From NCBI GenBank assembly GCA_947581845.1, contig CANPVY010000300.1, positions 1 through 7,310 on the forward strand: a stretch of DNA of 7,310 nt, read 5' to 3'. This DNA comes from an uncultured bacterium (lineage in GTDB: Bacteria; Gemmatimonadota; Gemmatimonadetes; Palauibacterales; KS3-K002). Shown here one piece after another: positions 6,764 through 7,310 of this stretch. The number at the start of each line of letters is the position of its first letter. The stretch's first letter is position 1. The notes below the pieces were generated by a model that worked only from the letters and a program-made list of their open reading frames with translations, was not told the DNA's origin and searched no databases. A program made the position numbers and the translations under genes.

Positions 6764-7310
6764 GTGACCCGGCTCAAAGATAAATACGGTCCCTGGGCCC
6801 TGGTGACCGGCGCGACTGCCGGCCTCGGGGCCGAATTCACACGTCAACTGGCTGCCGACGGGCTGAACCTGGTCATCACCGCCCCGCCGGAGGAGCGGCC
6901 CGAGGACTTCGCGATGGAACTGCGCCGTACGTACGGCGTGGAGGTGAGGCCCGTGCCGGTGGACCTGAGCCAGCTGGACTTCATCGTTCACCTGCAGGAG
7001 GCGACGCAGGATCTGGAGATCGGACTGCTGGTCAGCAACAGCGGCGCCTGGCTGCAGGGTCCCTTTCCGGAGAACGACCTCAGGAGCGAGCTGTCGATCG
7101 TTCAGCTCAACATGCAGGCGCCGGCGATCCTCGCCCGCGAGTACGGCAGGCCGATGGCCGAGCGCGGGCGTGGTGGCATCGTGTTTGTGGGGTCGACCCT
7201 GCCCAACGAAGGCCTGCCGGTCGGCGCCGGGCCTTCGACGCGGTCGTACAACCTGGCGCTGGCCGAGGCGCTCTGGTACGAGTTGGCTCCGCGCGGGGTG
7301 GACGTGATGG
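6764..7310 (+). CDS. Short-chain dehydrogenase/reductase homologue with altered active site, cut by window edge
   Basis: Rossmann-fold protein of the SDR superfamily, with 182 codons visible and the C-terminal part beyond the window. The cofactor glycine motif TGATAGLG is at residues 15-22, and the middle of the domain reads VPVDLSQLD, then LLVSNSGAW (88-96, in place of NNAG). N116 (VQLNMQAP) and S144 (IVFVGST) fit two of the four catalytic positions. The YxxxK motif is not present where expected. Aligning on the following helix (LALAEALWYEL) puts glycine or proline (G156/P157) at the Tyr position and R160 at the Lys position. The basic residues that often follow the second strand and hold NADP are replaced by APPEE (40-44). 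It may be a non-catalytic SDR, or an enzyme with a changed mechanism. The reading frame is clean. It is paired with, and probably repressed by, the upstream TetR-family protein. Confidence 0.88.
   Translation, partial: MTRLKDKYGPWALVTGATAGLGAEFTRQLAADGLNLVITAPPEERPEDFAMELRRTYGVEVRPVPVDLSQLDFIVHLQEATQDLEIGLLVSNSGAWLQGPFPENDLRSELSIVQLNMQAPAILAREYGRPMAERGRGGIVFVGSTLPNEGLPVGAGPSTRSYNLALAEALWYELAPRGVDVM

Overview
This is a GC-rich bacterial chromosomal window with seven protein-coding genes and no rRNA, tRNA, CRISPR array, insertion sequence or transposase that I could see. The gene content suggests a Gram-negative, possibly Gemmatimonadota-like organism. The hints are a large lipoprotein-type M28 peptidase, a PD40-type propeller lipoprotein, an archaeal/MenA-like UbiA prenyltransferase and a zinc-ribbon membrane protein of unknown function. 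This taxonomic placement is inferred from protein style only and is not proven.

The left part (1-4850) carries four genes, all on the minus strand. In transcription order they are: a zinc-ribbon/transmembrane/coiled-coil protein of unknown function (4850-3825), a UbiA-family prenyltransferase (3758-2856), a secreted M28 zinc peptidase lipoprotein (2682-1006), and an aldo/keto reductase that starts at 913 and runs off the left edge. The gaps between them are 66, 173 and 92 bases. The last two gaps each contain a perfect GC-rich inverted repeat, so the four genes need not form one operon.

A 295-base gap (4851-5145) separates this block from the divergent right-hand genes. First on the plus strand is a five-repeat beta-propeller lipoprotein (5146-6048). 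After it comes a compact regulatory module: a TetR-family repressor (6134-6700) and a short-chain dehydrogenase/reductase (SDR) homologue (6764 to the right edge).

The TetR/SDR module is the most informative part of the window. Each of its two genes is preceded by a nearly identical 18-bp palindrome (16 of 18 positions match). In each case the palindrome fills the 17-bp spacer between a -35-like and a -10-like hexamer, as expected if the repressor shuts off both its own promoter and that of the SDR. The SDR is unusual: it keeps the nucleotide-binding glycines and the catalytic Asn and Ser, but the Tyr and Lys of the YxxxK motif are not at their expected positions. I did not find a clearly new defence or mobile system. 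The best candidates for new biology are this two-operator module with its atypical SDR, and the orphan zinc-ribbon membrane protein.
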